Shown: positions 16,503 through 25,473, counted from the stretch's first letter. The stretch: DNA of 64,000 nt from Mycobacterium sp. 236(2023) (GCF_029623955.1 NZ_JARSBP010000001.1:62001-126000), one strand, 5' to 3'. The notes: generated from the letters alone by a model not told the origin. A program made the numbers and translations.

Positions 16503-18680
16503 TCAGCGAAGCAGCGGATCGCGTGGCAGGCCGAGAATCCGCTCGGCGATCGTGTTGCGGGTGATCTCCGAGGTCCCCCCGGCGATGGTCATCGCGCGGT
16601 TGCCGAGATAGCTGCGTGTCAGTTGCGGTGTCTGCTCGACCACCGCGGCCGTCCCCGCCAGCTCGAAGGCCAGCTCGGTCAGGTGCTGGCCGGACTCGGC
16701 GACCAGCAGCTTGGTGACGTTGCCTTCGGGTCCGGGTTCGGCGCCCGCGATGGCGCGGGTGGCGCGACGCAAGTTGAGCAGCCGCAGCGTGTGGATCTCG
16801 GCGATCACCTCACCCGCCCGCCGGACGTACATCGCCGCGGTGTCGGGGGAGTTGTCGAGCAGCCTGATCAGGTGGTCGGGCGTGGTGCCCATGGGTGCCC
16901 CGGAGCCGCCGCCGATGGAGATCCGCTCGTTGCCCAGCGTCGCGCGCGCCACGAGCCAGCCCTTGTTGACGTCGCCGACGACGTCGGAGTCCGGCACGAA
17001 GACGTCGTCGAAGAACACCTCGTTGAAGTGGGAGTCGCCGGTGATGCCGCGTAGCGGATTGACGGTCACCCCTTCGGCGTTCATGTCGACAGCCATCATC
17101 GTCACGCCGGCATGCTTGGCGGCGTCCGGGTCGGTGCGGACCGTCGCCAGACCCCACTGACACATGTGCGCGAGGCTCGTCCACACCTTCTGGCCCGTCA
17201 CCCGCCAGCCGCCGTCGACCTTCTTGGCCGACGTGCGCACCGCGGCGGCGTCCGATCCCGCCCCGGGTTCGGAGAACAGCTGGCACCACATCACCTGTCC
17301 CCGCAGGACCGGTTCGACCCAGCGTTCGCGCTGGTCGTCGGTGCCGGCCTGGGCGATGGTCAGCGCCACCCAACCGGTGATCCCCATGTCGGCGCGGTCG
17401 ATGCCGGTGAACTCCTCTTCGATGACAAGCTGTTCGAGGACATTCGCACCGCGACCCCACGGCTTTGGCCAGTGCGGAACCAGGTAGCCGGAATCGACCA
17501 GGAAATCGCGCTGCTGATCGGCGGGCAGCGACCGCACGGTGGTGGCGGCTTCGCGTGCTTGGCTGCGAAACTCTTCGGATTCCGGCGGCAGCGTGAACGA
17601 CGCGCCGTGTGCCTGACCGCTGCGCTGGCCGTCGACGACGTCGAGGAGCGAATCGACGCCGTCGGCGAGCAGCGCCGCCAGCGTGCGGGCTCTACGAAGG
17701 TAGAGATGCGAATCATGCTCCCAGGTGAAGCCGATTCCGCCGTGCAGCTGAATATTGTTCTGCGCGTTGAACACCTGAGCCCGGTTCGCCAGCGACGCGG
17801 CCACCGCGGCGGCGAACCATGCGCTGTCGAGGTCGTCCGACCGTGCCGCATCCCACGTGGCCGCGGTCGCGGTTTCGGCGTTGACCAGCATGTTGGCCGC
17901 GTGATGCTTGACCGCCTGGAAGGTCCCGATGGTGCGGCCGAACTGTTCACGCACCTTGGCGTAGTCGACCGCCATGTCCAGTGCCGCCCAGCTGACGCCG
18001 ACGGCCTCGGCCGACGCGAGAATCCTGAAGACCGTCCTCGCATTTCGGGCGGCCCCGCGCAGGACGCGGTCGGCGGCGACGGATACGCCGTTCAGTGCGA
18101 CCGAGCCGATGCTGCGCGTGGTGTCCAGACTTTCCAGGGGCCGCACCGCCACGCCGTCGGCGCGGGCGTCGACAATGACCACGTCATCGCCGGAAATGAG
18201 GACGACAACGTCGGCATCGGGCGCGCCGAGCACGGTCGGGCACTCTCCGGTGACGACCTGGTCGGACCCGACTGTCACGGTGCCTGACGTGCCGAGCGCA
18301 GCGACCGACTCGCCGTCCGCGAGGCTCGGAAGAAGTTCGGCCCGAACGGATTCCGGTGCACAGCGGTCGATCACCACCGCCGCCGACACGCTGGACAGGA
18401 ACGGGCCGGGGGCGAGTTGGCGGCCGAGGCATTCGGTCACCACCGCCAGTTCTGCCAGGCCGAAGCCGGACCCGCCGTGCTCCTCGGCGATCGCCAGGCC
18501 CGTCCAGCCGAGTTCGGTTGCCGCCGACCAGATGTCGGCGGGGTGGGTAGATCCGCCGTCCAGTGTCGCCCTGGCTTTGGTCAGCGCGTGCAGCCGCTTG
18601 AGCTGGCCGGACACGGCCTCCGCGAGGTCCTGATGGTCGTCGGTGATGGCCAGATTCGACGTGCTCGCGGTTTTACTCAC
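16503..18680 (-). CDS. Fused two-domain acyl-CoA dehydrogenase (FadE34/ChsE3-like)
   Basis: 725 residues containing two complete acyl-CoA dehydrogenase modules in tandem. The first (about 1-360) shows REQFGRTIGTFQAVKHHAANML and LHGGIGFTWEHDSHLYLRRA. The second (about 370-725) shows SEPGAGSDAAAVRTSAKK, GQKVWTSLAHM and AGGTSEITRNTIAERILGLP. The usual YEG catalytic glutamate is not seen in either module. The length and fusion match FadE34-type enzymes, which replace the alpha2beta2 heterotetramers of steroid side-chain degradation. GTG start at 18680 with AGAAGG upstream. The promoter carries a TTGAC-N4-GTCAA palindrome like that of fadD4. Confidence 0.85.
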   Translation of the reverse strand: MSKTASTSNLAITDDHQDLAEAVSGQLKRLHALTKARATLDGGSTHPADIWSAATELGWTGLAIAEEHGGSGFGLAELAVVTECLGRQLAPGPFLSSVSAAVVIDRCAPESVRAELLPSLADGESVAALGTSGTVTVGSDQVVTGECPTVLGAPDADVVVLISGDDVVIVDARADGVAVRPLESLDTTRSIGSVALNGVSVAADRVLRGAARNARTVFRILASAEAVGVSWAALDMAVDYAKVREQFGRTIGTFQAVKHHAANMLVNAETATAATWDAARSDDLDSAWFAAAVAASLANRAQVFNAQNNIQLHGGIGFTWEHDSHLYLRRARTLAALLADGVDSLLDVVDGQRSGQAHGASFTLPPESEEFRSQAREAATTVRSLPADQQRDFLVDSGYLVPHWPKPWGRGANVLEQLVIEEEFTGIDRADMGITGWVALTIAQAGTDDQRERWVEPVLRGQVMWCQLFSEPGAGSDAAAVRTSAKKVDGGWRVTGQKVWTSLAHMCQWGLATVRTDPDAAKHAGVTMMAVDMNAEGVTVNPLRGITGDSHFNEVFFDDVFVPDSDVVGDVNKGWLVARATLGNERISIGGGSGAPMGTTPDHLIRLLDNSPDTAAMYVRRAGEVIAEIHTLRLLNLRRATRAIAGAEPGPEGNVTKLLVAESGQHLTELAFELAGTAAVVEQTPQLTRSYLGNRAMTIAGGTSEITRNTIAERILGLPRDPLLR

Positions 18681-18701
18681 GGAATGCCTTCTACGTTGAA
18701 G

Positions 18702-18715
18702 TTGACGGATGTCAA
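18702..18715. promoter_or_regulatory. TTGAC-N4-GTCAA operator in the fused FadE promoter
   Basis: TTGACGGATGTCAA on the plus strand, with perfect 5-bp arms. Read on the minus strand it supplies the -35 TTGACA, 16 nt before TAGAAG, which ends 7 nt before the GTG start. The architecture is almost the same as at fadD4 (6138-6153). Confidence 0.6.
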
Positions 18716-18836
18716 AAGACGCTATCGCGGGCCTCTGTGTACGCCGGAGGTTGTGGGTCAGATCACAAATTGACTACTTCTGAAAATCGGTAGACACATT
18801 GGCCTCGATTGTCTGTTTGGCCGGTAGCGATCGGGG

Positions 18837-18842
18837 TACGCT
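18837..18842 (+). promoter_or_regulatory. -10 box of lipC-like gene
   Basis: TACGCT (TANNNT) ends 7 nt before the ATG at 18850, with no Shine-Dalgarno sequence between them. A leaderless transcript is likely and supports this start. Confidence 0.45.
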
Positions 18843-18849
18843 TCGCGCC

Positions 18850-20070
18850 ATGACGGAACGCCCGGATACGCGGTATCCCGGACCCACTTTGACCACTCGC
18901 GTTCAATGGTTGCTGAACGCGGGGTTTTCCGACTATTTGCTGGCCGCCAGCGTGGCCTCGGCATCTCTGCCGGTCATCGGGAAACACCTTGAGCCGCTGG
19001 GTGCATTGACCGCCGCGGGCGTCTGGGGTGCCCGCCACGCCCCCGACTTCGTCGGCTCGCTGGCCAAGTCGCTGGTGACACCCAACGACGCCGAGAAGAA
19101 GCAGCAGGAACGAGACTGCACGAACGCGGTCACCGAGGCCGCTCTCCGTGGCGTTGTCTCGCCCAACGATCTCGACATCGAGTGGCCCGCCGCCGACCGT
19201 GTGCCCCCGGTCTGGAAGATGCGCGAGCACCGTCGCAACGTGCTCAAGACGTCGGTGCGTTACGGCCCGCGCCCGACCCAACTGCTCGACGTGTGGCGTC
19301 GCGAAGACACCCCCGCCGACGCACCGGTGATGATCTTCGTCCCCGGCGGAGCCTGGGTGCACGGCGGCCGCGTGTTGCAGGGCTACGCACTGATGTCCCA
19401 TCTGGCCGAGATGGGATGGGTCTGCCTGTCCGTCGAATACCGCGTCGCGCCGCACAACCCGTGGCCCGCGCACATCACCGACGTCAAGACCGCGATCGCG
19501 TGGGCGCGCGCCAACGTCGACAAGTTCGGCGGCGACCGTAACTTCGTCGCCATCGCCGGCACGTCCGCGGGTGGACATCTGGCGGCGCTCGCCGGACTGA
19601 CCGCCAACGACCCCGAGATGCAGGGCGATCTTCCCGAAGGCTCTGACACCTCGGTCGACGCGGTCGTCGGCATCTACGGTCGCTACGACTGGGAGGACAA
19701 GTCGACGGTGGAGCGGGTCCGCTTCATGGACTTCCTCGAGCGCGTCGTCGTCAAGCGCAAGTTCGACAAGCACCCCGATGTGTACCGCAAGGCATCGCCC
19801 GTCGCGCGCATCCACTCCGAGGCGCCGCCGTTCCTCGTCATCCACGGCACCGGAGACAGCGTCATCCCGGTCGCGCAGGCCCAGGACTTCGTCGGGCGCC
19901 TGCGCAACGTGTCTCGTTCCGTCGTCGGCTACGTCGAGCTTCCCGGCGCAGGTCACGGGTTCGACATGACCGACGGTGCCCGCACCGGTGCGGCGTCGAC
20001 GGCAATCGGCTTGTTCCTCAATCACATTCACCGAAACCGCAGTCTCATCGGGGCCAAAGAGGTTATATAG
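18850..20070 (+). CDS. lipC: Esterase/lipase, LipC-like
   Basis: 406-residue alpha/beta hydrolase. The oxyanion region is FVPGGAWVHGG, the nucleophile lies in AGTSAGGHLAAL, the acid in IHGTGDSVIPVA, and the histidine in GAGHGFDM. A ~100-residue N-terminal extension with hydrophobic stretches (FSDYLLAASVASASLPVIG) may associate it with the membrane or cell surface. It is followed 26 bp later by a WS/DGAT gene, as in Rv0220-Rv0221. It shares long similarities with the LipO-like gene on the other side of the WS/DGAT gene (PLMSHLA, SVEYRV/SIDYRV, WPxHIxDVK), so these two are paralogues. Confidence 0.88.
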   Translation: MTERPDTRYPGPTLTTRVQWLLNAGFSDYLLAASVASASLPVIGKHLEPLGALTAAGVWGARHAPDFVGSLAKSLVTPNDAEKKQQERDCTNAVTEAALRGVVSPNDLDIEWPAADRVPPVWKMREHRRNVLKTSVRYGPRPTQLLDVWRREDTPADAPVMIFVPGGAWVHGGRVLQGYALMSHLAEMGWVCLSVEYRVAPHNPWPAHITDVKTAIAWARANVDKFGGDRNFVAIAGTSAGGHLAALAGLTANDPEMQGDLPEGSDTSVDAVVGIYGRYDWEDKSTVERVRFMDFLERVVVKRKFDKHPDVYRKASPVARIHSEAPPFLVIHGTGDSVIPVAQAQDFVGRLRNVSRSVVGYVELPGAGHGFDMTDGARTGAASTAIGLFLNHIHRNRSLIGAKEVI

Positions 20071-20096
20071 TCACCTCCAATCGGGAAGGTGGCGCG

Positions 20097-21515
20097 GTGA
20101 AGAGACTGCGTGGTTGGGATGCTGTGCTCCTGTACAGCGAAACCCCGGCCGTTCACATGCACACGTTGAAGCTCGCGGTGATCGAGCTCGACGGTCTGGG
20201 TGGTGCGACGTTCGGCGTAGAGGAGCTCCGCAAGGTAATCCACAGCAGGCTCTACAAGCTGGACCCGTTCCGCTTCGAACTGATCGACATCCCGTTCAAG
20301 TTCCATCACCCGATGTGGCGGGAGAACGCCGAAGTCGATCTCGACTACCACGTCCGGTCCGCCCGGGTCGCCGCCCCCGGTGGCCGTCGTGAACTGGACG
20401 AGAAAGTCGGCCGGATCGCGAGCACCCCTTTGGATCGCAGCCGCCCCCTGTGGGAGATGTATCTGATCGAGGGTCTGGCCGGCGGTCGCATCGCAGTGCT
20501 CGGCAAGATTCACCACGCCCTCGCCGACGGCGTCGCCTCGGCGAACCTGTTGGCGCGCGGCATGGATCTGCAGGACGGGCCGCAGGCCGACCGCGATTCG
20601 TATGCCACGGATCCCGCGCCGAAACGGGGCGAACTGGTGCGGTCGGCGTTCACCGACCATCTCCGTCAGATCGCGAAATTCCCTGGGGTGGTGCGTTATA
20701 CGGCCGCCGGAGTCCGGCGCGTCCGTCAGAGCGAGAAGAAGCTGTCGCCCGAGCTGACCCGGCCGTTCACCCCGCCGCCGTCGTTCATCAACCACCAGAT
20801 CGACGCGACGCGCCGGTTCGCCACCACGACGCTGGCGCTCGACGACGTGAAGACGACCGGCAAGCACCTCGGCGTCACCATCAATGACATGATCCTGGCC
20901 ATGTCGGCGGGTGCCCTGCGAAAGTTGTTGCTGCGCTATGACGGTCACGCCGATCATCCGCTGCTGGCTTCTGTTCCGGTGAGCTTCGACTTTTCCCGCG
21001 ACCGTATCTACGGCAACTATTTCACGGGCGTGCTCGTCAGTATTCCCGTCGAACTCGACGACCCGCTGGAGCGGGTCCGCGCCGCGCACGACGCCGCGGC
21101 CGCCGGCAAGGAGAGCAACACCCTGCTCGGCCCCGAGTTGGTGAGTCGGTGGTCGGCGTATTTCCCGCCCGGTCCCGCCGAAGCGATGTTCCGCTGGTTG
21201 GCGACCAAGGACGGCCAGAACAAGGTGTTGAATCTGCCGATCTCGAATGTGCCGGGCCCCAAGGAGCGCGCCCGCGTCGGCGGCGCACTCGTCACCGAGA
21301 TCTACTCCGTCGGACCGCTTACCACGGGCAGCGGTATCAACATCACGGTGTGGAGCTACGTCGACCAGATCAACATCTCGGTACTGACCGACGGCAAGAC
21401 CCTCGAAGACCCGCACGAGCTGACCGCGGCGATGACCGAGGAGTTCATCGAGATTCGCCGCGCCGCAGGGCTTTCCACGGAGCTCACGGTCGTCGAGACC
21501 GCAATGGCTAATTAG
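20097..21515 (+). CDS. Wax ester synthase/diacylglycerol acyltransferase (Rv0221-like)
   Basis: 472-residue WS/DGAT, the bacterial family that esterifies diacylglycerol or alcohols with acyl-CoA to make storage triacylglycerol or wax esters at the membrane or lipid droplet. The active-site motif HHxxxDG is present as HHALADG at residues 139-145. PLWEMYLIEGL upstream and SNVPGPKE downstream are also family hallmarks. The GTG start has GGAAGG 9 nt upstream. Likely co-transcribed with the LipC-like esterase, so synthesis and turnover of esters are encoded together. A 25-bp tandem repeat begins at its stop codon. Confidence 0.93.
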   Translation: MKRLRGWDAVLLYSETPAVHMHTLKLAVIELDGLGGATFGVEELRKVIHSRLYKLDPFRFELIDIPFKFHHPMWRENAEVDLDYHVRSARVAAPGGRRELDEKVGRIASTPLDRSRPLWEMYLIEGLAGGRIAVLGKIHHALADGVASANLLARGMDLQDGPQADRDSYATDPAPKRGELVRSAFTDHLRQIAKFPGVVRYTAAGVRRVRQSEKKLSPELTRPFTPPPSFINHQIDATRRFATTTLALDDVKTTGKHLGVTINDMILAMSAGALRKLLLRYDGHADHPLLASVPVSFDFSRDRIYGNYFTGVLVSIPVELDDPLERVRAAHDAAAAGKESNTLLGPELVSRWSAYFPPGPAEAMFRWLATKDGQNKVLNLPISNVPGPKERARVGGALVTEIYSVGPLTTGSGINITVWSYVDQINISVLTDGKTLEDPHELTAAMTEEFIEIRRAAGLSTELTVVETAMAN

Positions 21516-21560
21516 TCGGCTCGCCGACGTGGCCAATTAGTCGGCGCGCCGACGTGGCCA
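21511..21560. repeat. Two-copy 25-bp tandem repeat with hairpins at the WS/DGAT 3' end
   Basis: Copies at 21511-21535 and 21536-21560 differ at one base (T/G at position 11). Each contains an inverted repeat: GTCGGCTCGCCGAC (21515-21528) and the perfect palindrome GTCGGCGCGCCGAC (21540-21553). The first copy includes the TAG stop. Lying between convergent genes, it probably acts as a double terminator. Confidence 0.8.
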
Positions 21561-21570
21561 ACTGATCTCC

Positions 21571-21630
21571 GCCGAGACTGAAACCTCGCAGGGCCTTACT
21601 CGGACTTTGTCTGCTGGAATTCCGTTTCGG
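21571..21630 (-). repeat. Dispersed 60-bp element, copy 1 (overlaps lipO-like 3' end)
   Basis: Aligns without gaps to 42975-43034 (47 of 60 identical by my count). On the minus strand it covers the last codons and the TAA stop of the LipO-like gene, followed by a conserved noncoding part. CCGAG just before the stop pairs with CTCGG 21 nt after it, so the stop codon lies inside a potential hairpin. Confidence 0.65.
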
Positions 21631-22864
21631 CGAGAGGCTGCTTCCGTTTGGCCATCACCCAGGACAGGAACGTCTCGACCGCGTGGGCGGTGTAGTGCGC
21701 CCGCGGTGAGCCGTAGTAGAAGTCGAAAGCGTGCTGGGCATGCGGGATTTCGGCGTACACCACCGGCGATGTCGACACTTCCTTCAGCGCCGCCGCGAAC
21801 TCGCGGCCCTCGGTCACCGGGATGATCGAGTCGTCCTGACCGTGCAGGACGAAGAACGGCGGTGCGTCGGCGCGCAGCCGGTAGCTGGGCGACGCGTCGA
21901 CGTACACCTGGCGGTTCTGCGCGAACGGCTTCTTGACGACGAACTTCTGCAGGAACGCGATGAACTCCTTGCGACCGTCGCCTTTACTCGATACCCAGTC
22001 GTAGCGGCCGTAAATCGGGACCGCGGCGACCACGGAGGTGTCCGCGTCCTCGAAGCCAGGCTGAAACTGCGGGTCGTCTGCCGTCAGTGCCGCCAGCGAC
22101 GACAGGTGCCCGCCGGCCGATCCACCGGTGATCACGACGAAGTCCGGGTCGCCGCCGTATCCGGCGATGTGCTCCTTGATCCACGCCAGCGCCCGCTTGA
22201 CGTCGACGATGTGGTCGGGCCAGGTGTTCTTCGGGCTGACCCGGTAGTCGATCGACACACAGATCCAGCCGTGGTCGGCGAGGTGGCTCATCAGCGGATA
22301 GCTCTGGGGCTTGCGCATCCCGATCGCCCACGCACCGCCCGGAACCTGGAGCAGCACAGGAGCTTTGCCGTCGCGCGGCAGGTCGGCCCGGCGCCAGATG
22401 TCTGCGCGGTTCACCTTGAGCGGGCCGTACTGCACGGTGCTGGCCTTCTCGACGTACCGGCGCCGAATGACCTCGTTGGGGAACACGCCGATGGTGCGGC
22501 GTCGCGACGACTTCGCCTTCTCCGCGATCGCCTGGTAGTCGGGGCCGAGCGCCTCGCGCAGCGGATCTTCGAAAAACGGCTGCGATGCCACGTTCCGACG
22601 GTGGGTCAGATACAGCAGTGCCCACGCAACAGCGGTGAGTACCAATGCGATCCGCCCCCGGGTGCCGCGGAAGTCACCACGGATACCGCGCCGGACCGCG
22701 TCGATCATCGAGCCGGCCATGTACAGAGGGGACAGCTCGGACGTCGGCCACCCGAACGCGAACACCGGGATGGTCGGATAGCCCTCCCGGGCCACCGGCC
22801 TCAGACCGTTGGCGGCGTTGAGCAGTTCGACTGCGGCACGCAGCACGGGATGGCGTTTAGGCAT
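21596..22864 (-). CDS. lipO: Esterase, LipO-like
   Basis: 422-residue alpha/beta hydrolase: VPGGAWAIG oxyanion region, nucleophile in TGGSAGGHLSSL, acid in LHGQDDSIIPV, histidine in HAQHAFDF. An internal hydrophobic stretch near residues 75-90 (IALVLTAVAWALLYLTH) suggests a membrane anchor. The ATG overlaps the fadD12-like stop by 8 bp; the order acyltransferase, acyl-CoA synthetase, esterase matches Rv1428c-Rv1427c-Rv1426c. The C-terminal tail (ETEFQQTKSE) is encoded by a dispersed repeat and resembles the tail of the unrelated ligase at 43000. Confidence 0.87.
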   Translation of the reverse strand: MPKRHPVLRAAVELLNAANGLRPVAREGYPTIPVFAFGWPTSELSPLYMAGSMIDAVRRGIRGDFRGTRGRIALVLTAVAWALLYLTHRRNVASQPFFEDPLREALGPDYQAIAEKAKSSRRRTIGVFPNEVIRRRYVEKASTVQYGPLKVNRADIWRRADLPRDGKAPVLLQVPGGAWAIGMRKPQSYPLMSHLADHGWICVSIDYRVSPKNTWPDHIVDVKRALAWIKEHIAGYGGDPDFVVITGGSAGGHLSSLAALTADDPQFQPGFEDADTSVVAAVPIYGRYDWVSSKGDGRKEFIAFLQKFVVKKPFAQNRQVYVDASPSYRLRADAPPFFVLHGQDDSIIPVTEGREFAAALKEVSTSPVVYAEIPHAQHAFDFYYGSPRAHYTAHAVETFLSWVMAKRKQPLAETEFQQTKSE

Positions 22865-24491
22865 CGCCCAGGCGGTCCTTCAGCTCCTTGCGTGAAATCT
22901 TCCCGGTGATGCTGCGGGGAAGCTCGTCGAGCACCGTGATCTCCCTGGGCACTTTGTAGTTCGCGAGGTTGTCTCGCACATGTTGCTTCAGCGTCTCGGG
23001 GGTAGCCGTCGCGCCCTGGTTCAAAACCACGAACGCCGCCAGTCGTTGCCCGAATTTCTCGTCGTCGACGCCGAGCACGTGGGCCTCGGCGACATCGTCG
23101 TGGGCGGACAGCGTCTTCTCGACCTCGATCGGGTAGACATTCTCGCCGCCGGACACGATCATCTCGTCGTCGCGGCCGACCACGAAAAGCCTTCCGGCAT
23201 CGTCGAGATAGCCGACATCGCCCGACGACATGAAGCCCTCGTGGAAGTCTTTCGTCTTGCCGGAGGTGTATCCGTCGAACTGCGTCGAGTTGCGCACGTA
23301 GATGCCGCCGGTCTCGCCGACGGGCACTTCGTTGAAATCACCGTCGAGGATCCGGATCTCGGTGCCTTCGGCAGGCTTTCCCGCGGTGTCCGGTGCGGCG
23401 CGCAGGTCGCGTGGTGTCGCGGTGGCGATCATGCCGGCCTCGGTGGCGTTGTAGTTGTTGTAGATCACGTCGCCGAAGCGGTCCATGAACTTGATGACCA
23501 CGTCGGGCCGCATCCGCGAACCCGATGCGGCCGCGAAGCGCAGTGAGCGTCCGCTGTACTTGTCGAGGACCTCGTCGGGCAGATCCATGATCCGGTCGAA
23601 CATGACCGGAACGACGCACAGTCCGGTGGCCCGGTGCTTGTCGACGAGTTCCAGCGTCGCTTCCGGGTCGAACTTGCGGCGCGTGATGATCGTGCAGGAC
23701 ATCGACGCCGCGAACGCCAGCTGCGAGAAACCCCACGCGTGGAACATCGGGGCGACGATGACGACGGGCTGCTCGGCGCGCCAGGGGGTGCGGTCGAGGA
23801 TCGCTTTGAGGACGCTCGGGTCGCCGCCGGAGTGGCTGGCGCCCTTCGGTGTTCCGGTGGTGCCCGAGGTCAGCAGGATCACCCGAGACTTTTCGCGCGC
23901 CCTAACCGGTTCCTCGCCACCGTGTTCGGCGATGAGGTTCTCGACGGTGAGGCCGTCGTTGGGGGTGTCGGTCCACGCGACGATACGGGTGGTGTCGGGC
24001 TGGTCGGACAGCGCTCGGTCGACGATCTCGGAGAACTCCTCGTCGTAGATGACCGCGACGGTCTTGCCCTCGCCCTCACGTTCCAGCACCTCGGCCAGCG
24101 CAGGGCCGGCGAAGGAGGTGTTGAGCAGCAGCACGTCCGCGCCGATGCGGTTGGCGGCGATCAACGCGTCGACAAAGCCCCGGTGGTTGCGTGCCATCAA
24201 CCCGATCACTTCCGGCTGTCCACCGGGCAGCGCCTGAAGCGCGGCGGCGAATGCGTCGGCGCGCCGGTCGATCTGGCGCCAGGTCAGGATGCCGAGTTCG
24301 TCGACCAGTCCCGCCCGGTCGGGGCAACGCTGGGCGGCTCCGGCGAAGCCCGACGTGATCGCCATGTTCTCGCGCTGCATCGCACCCGCGATGCGGAGGT
24401 ACTTGTCGGGGCGCATCGGCGCGATGATGCCCGCGCGCACCATCGTCGAGAGCAATCCCAGGGTGTCGGTGACGGGGTCGGTGATGCCCAT
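22857..24491 (-). CDS. fadD12: Acyl-CoA synthetase, FadD12-like
   Basis: 544-residue ANL-superfamily ligase. The P-loop is LLTSGTTGTPKGASH, YNNYNATEAGM is the adenine site, SSGDVGYLDDAGRLFVVGRDDEMIVSGGENVYP covers the hinge, and RSITGKISRKEL contains the catalytic lysine. The N-terminal ~45 residues (LGLLSTMVRAGIIAPMRPDKYLR) are an amphipathic extension typical of membrane-associated FadD12. It sits in the middle of a three-gene operon with an acyltransferase and an esterase, so it probably provides acyl-CoA for local lipid remodelling. Order and spacing match Rv1427c. Confidence 0.88.
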   Translation of the reverse strand: MGITDPVTDTLGLLSTMVRAGIIAPMRPDKYLRIAGAMQRENMAITSGFAGAAQRCPDRAGLVDELGILTWRQIDRRADAFAAALQALPGGQPEVIGLMARNHRGFVDALIAANRIGADVLLLNTSFAGPALAEVLEREGEGKTVAVIYDEEFSEIVDRALSDQPDTTRIVAWTDTPNDGLTVENLIAEHGGEEPVRAREKSRVILLTSGTTGTPKGASHSGGDPSVLKAILDRTPWRAEQPVVIVAPMFHAWGFSQLAFAASMSCTIITRRKFDPEATLELVDKHRATGLCVVPVMFDRIMDLPDEVLDKYSGRSLRFAAASGSRMRPDVVIKFMDRFGDVIYNNYNATEAGMIATATPRDLRAAPDTAGKPAEGTEIRILDGDFNEVPVGETGGIYVRNSTQFDGYTSGKTKDFHEGFMSSGDVGYLDDAGRLFVVGRDDEMIVSGGENVYPIEVEKTLSAHDDVAEAHVLGVDDEKFGQRLAAFVVLNQGATATPETLKQHVRDNLANYKVPREITVLDELPRSITGKISRKELKDRLGDA

Positions 24492-24494
24492 CTC

Positions 24495-25304
24495 TCAGCC
24501 CAGGATCGGGAGCTTGCGCTCCTGAGCCAGTTCGTCGAGGGCGCGCTGCATCACCCGGCGGACGTGAGCGTCGACCTCGTCGACGTCGGGGTTTTCGCCG
24601 AACTCCTTGATGATGTCGATCGGCGGCAGCGCCTGCATCGTGATCTTGGCCGGCAGGGGCACGTTCACCGGGAGCACCGCGGAGAAGCCGAACGGAAAAC
24701 CGAACGACACGGGCAGGATCTTGGCGCGGAAGAGTCGGGCGACCGGTCCGAGGGCTTTGGCGATGTCGGTGCCGCGGCTCAGGAAGAACTGGGATTCCTG
24801 CCCGCCGATCCCGACGGTCGGCACGATCGGAACGCCGGCATTGATGGCGGCCTTCACGTAGCCGGTTCGTCCGCCGAAGTCGATCTTGTTTGCGGTCAGC
24901 GTGGGACGGTAGACGTCGTAGTCTCCGCCGGGGAAGACGACCACGACACCGCCCGAGCGCAGTGCCTCGTCGGCGTTCTTGTGGTTGGCGGGGATGAAGC
25001 CGGCCTTCTTGAAGAAGGTGCCCGTCGGCCCGACCATGAGCATGTCGTGGCTCAGCGTGTAGACGGGGCGGTCGAAGCCGTACTTCTCGTAGAACCCGCT
25101 GGCGAAGACGGGTACGTCCATCGCGAACAACCCGCCGGAGTGGTTCGACACCACGAGCGCGCCACCCGCTGGGAAGTCCTCGAGGCCGCGGACTTCAGCG
25201 CGGTGATACCCCTTCAAGAACGGCTTGAGGACGTTCATCACGCGCTCGGTGAGCACCGGATCCCATTTGGTGATCTCGGACGGCTGGCTGTCGGTGTCGC
25301 TCAC
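24495..25304 (-). CDS. PlsC-like lysophospholipid/DGAT-type acyltransferase (Rv1428c-like)
   Basis: 269-residue LPLAT-superfamily protein. The N-terminal acceptor/catalytic motif reads VVSNHSGGLFAMDVPVFA; the histidine is present but the aspartate comes after seven residues rather than four, as in the diacylglycerol/monoacylglycerol acyltransferase-like subgroup. Downstream, FPGGDYDVYRPTL corresponds to the PGG motif. It probably transfers an acyl group from CoA to a lipid or glycerol acceptor. GTG start at 25304 (AAGGGGG upstream). First gene of the lipO-fadD12 operon; a KstR-like operator lies 29 bp before the start. Confidence 0.82.
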   Translation of the reverse strand: MSDTDSQPSEITKWDPVLTERVMNVLKPFLKGYHRAEVRGLEDFPAGGALVVSNHSGGLFAMDVPVFASGFYEKYGFDRPVYTLSHDMLMVGPTGTFFKKAGFIPANHKNADEALRSGGVVVVFPGGDYDVYRPTLTANKIDFGGRTGYVKAAINAGVPIVPTVGIGGQESQFFLSRGTDIAKALGPVARLFRAKILPVSFGFPFGFSAVLPVNVPLPAKITMQALPPIDIIKEFGENPDVDEVDAHVRRVMQRALDELAQERKLPILG

Positions 25305-25332
25305 GGCGGCCCCCTTGAGACGTCGGCGTCGG

Positions 25333-25350
25333 ACTGGAACGTGTTCTAGT
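25333..25350. promoter_or_regulatory. KstR-like operator upstream of the acyltransferase-fadD12-lipO operon
   Basis: ACTGGAACGTGTTCTAGT is an almost perfect 18-bp palindrome whose core TGGAACGTGTTCTA (25335-25348) fits the published KstR consensus TNNAACNNGTTNNA exactly. KstR is the TetR repressor of cholesterol catabolism genes in mycobacteria. Confidence 0.72.
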
Positions 25351-25473
25351 TTTGCTAGGTTACCCCCTGCTCACAGCCGTCAACGCAGGTATGACCAGCA
25401 TCACGTGACCGAAGACTCCAACACCGGCCGTCCGCCGTCAAGACCGGCTACCCGATCGCAACCTTGATCTTGA

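Noticed and set aside
20028..21536. 502-codon open frame antisense to the WS/DGAT gene
   Set aside because: No motif; the sense strand carries the HHALADG active site and a good ribosome-binding site.
23634..25349. 571-codon open frame antisense to the FadD12-like and acyltransferase genes
   Set aside because: It spans two genes and their junction on the opposite strand; no start signal or family resemblance.
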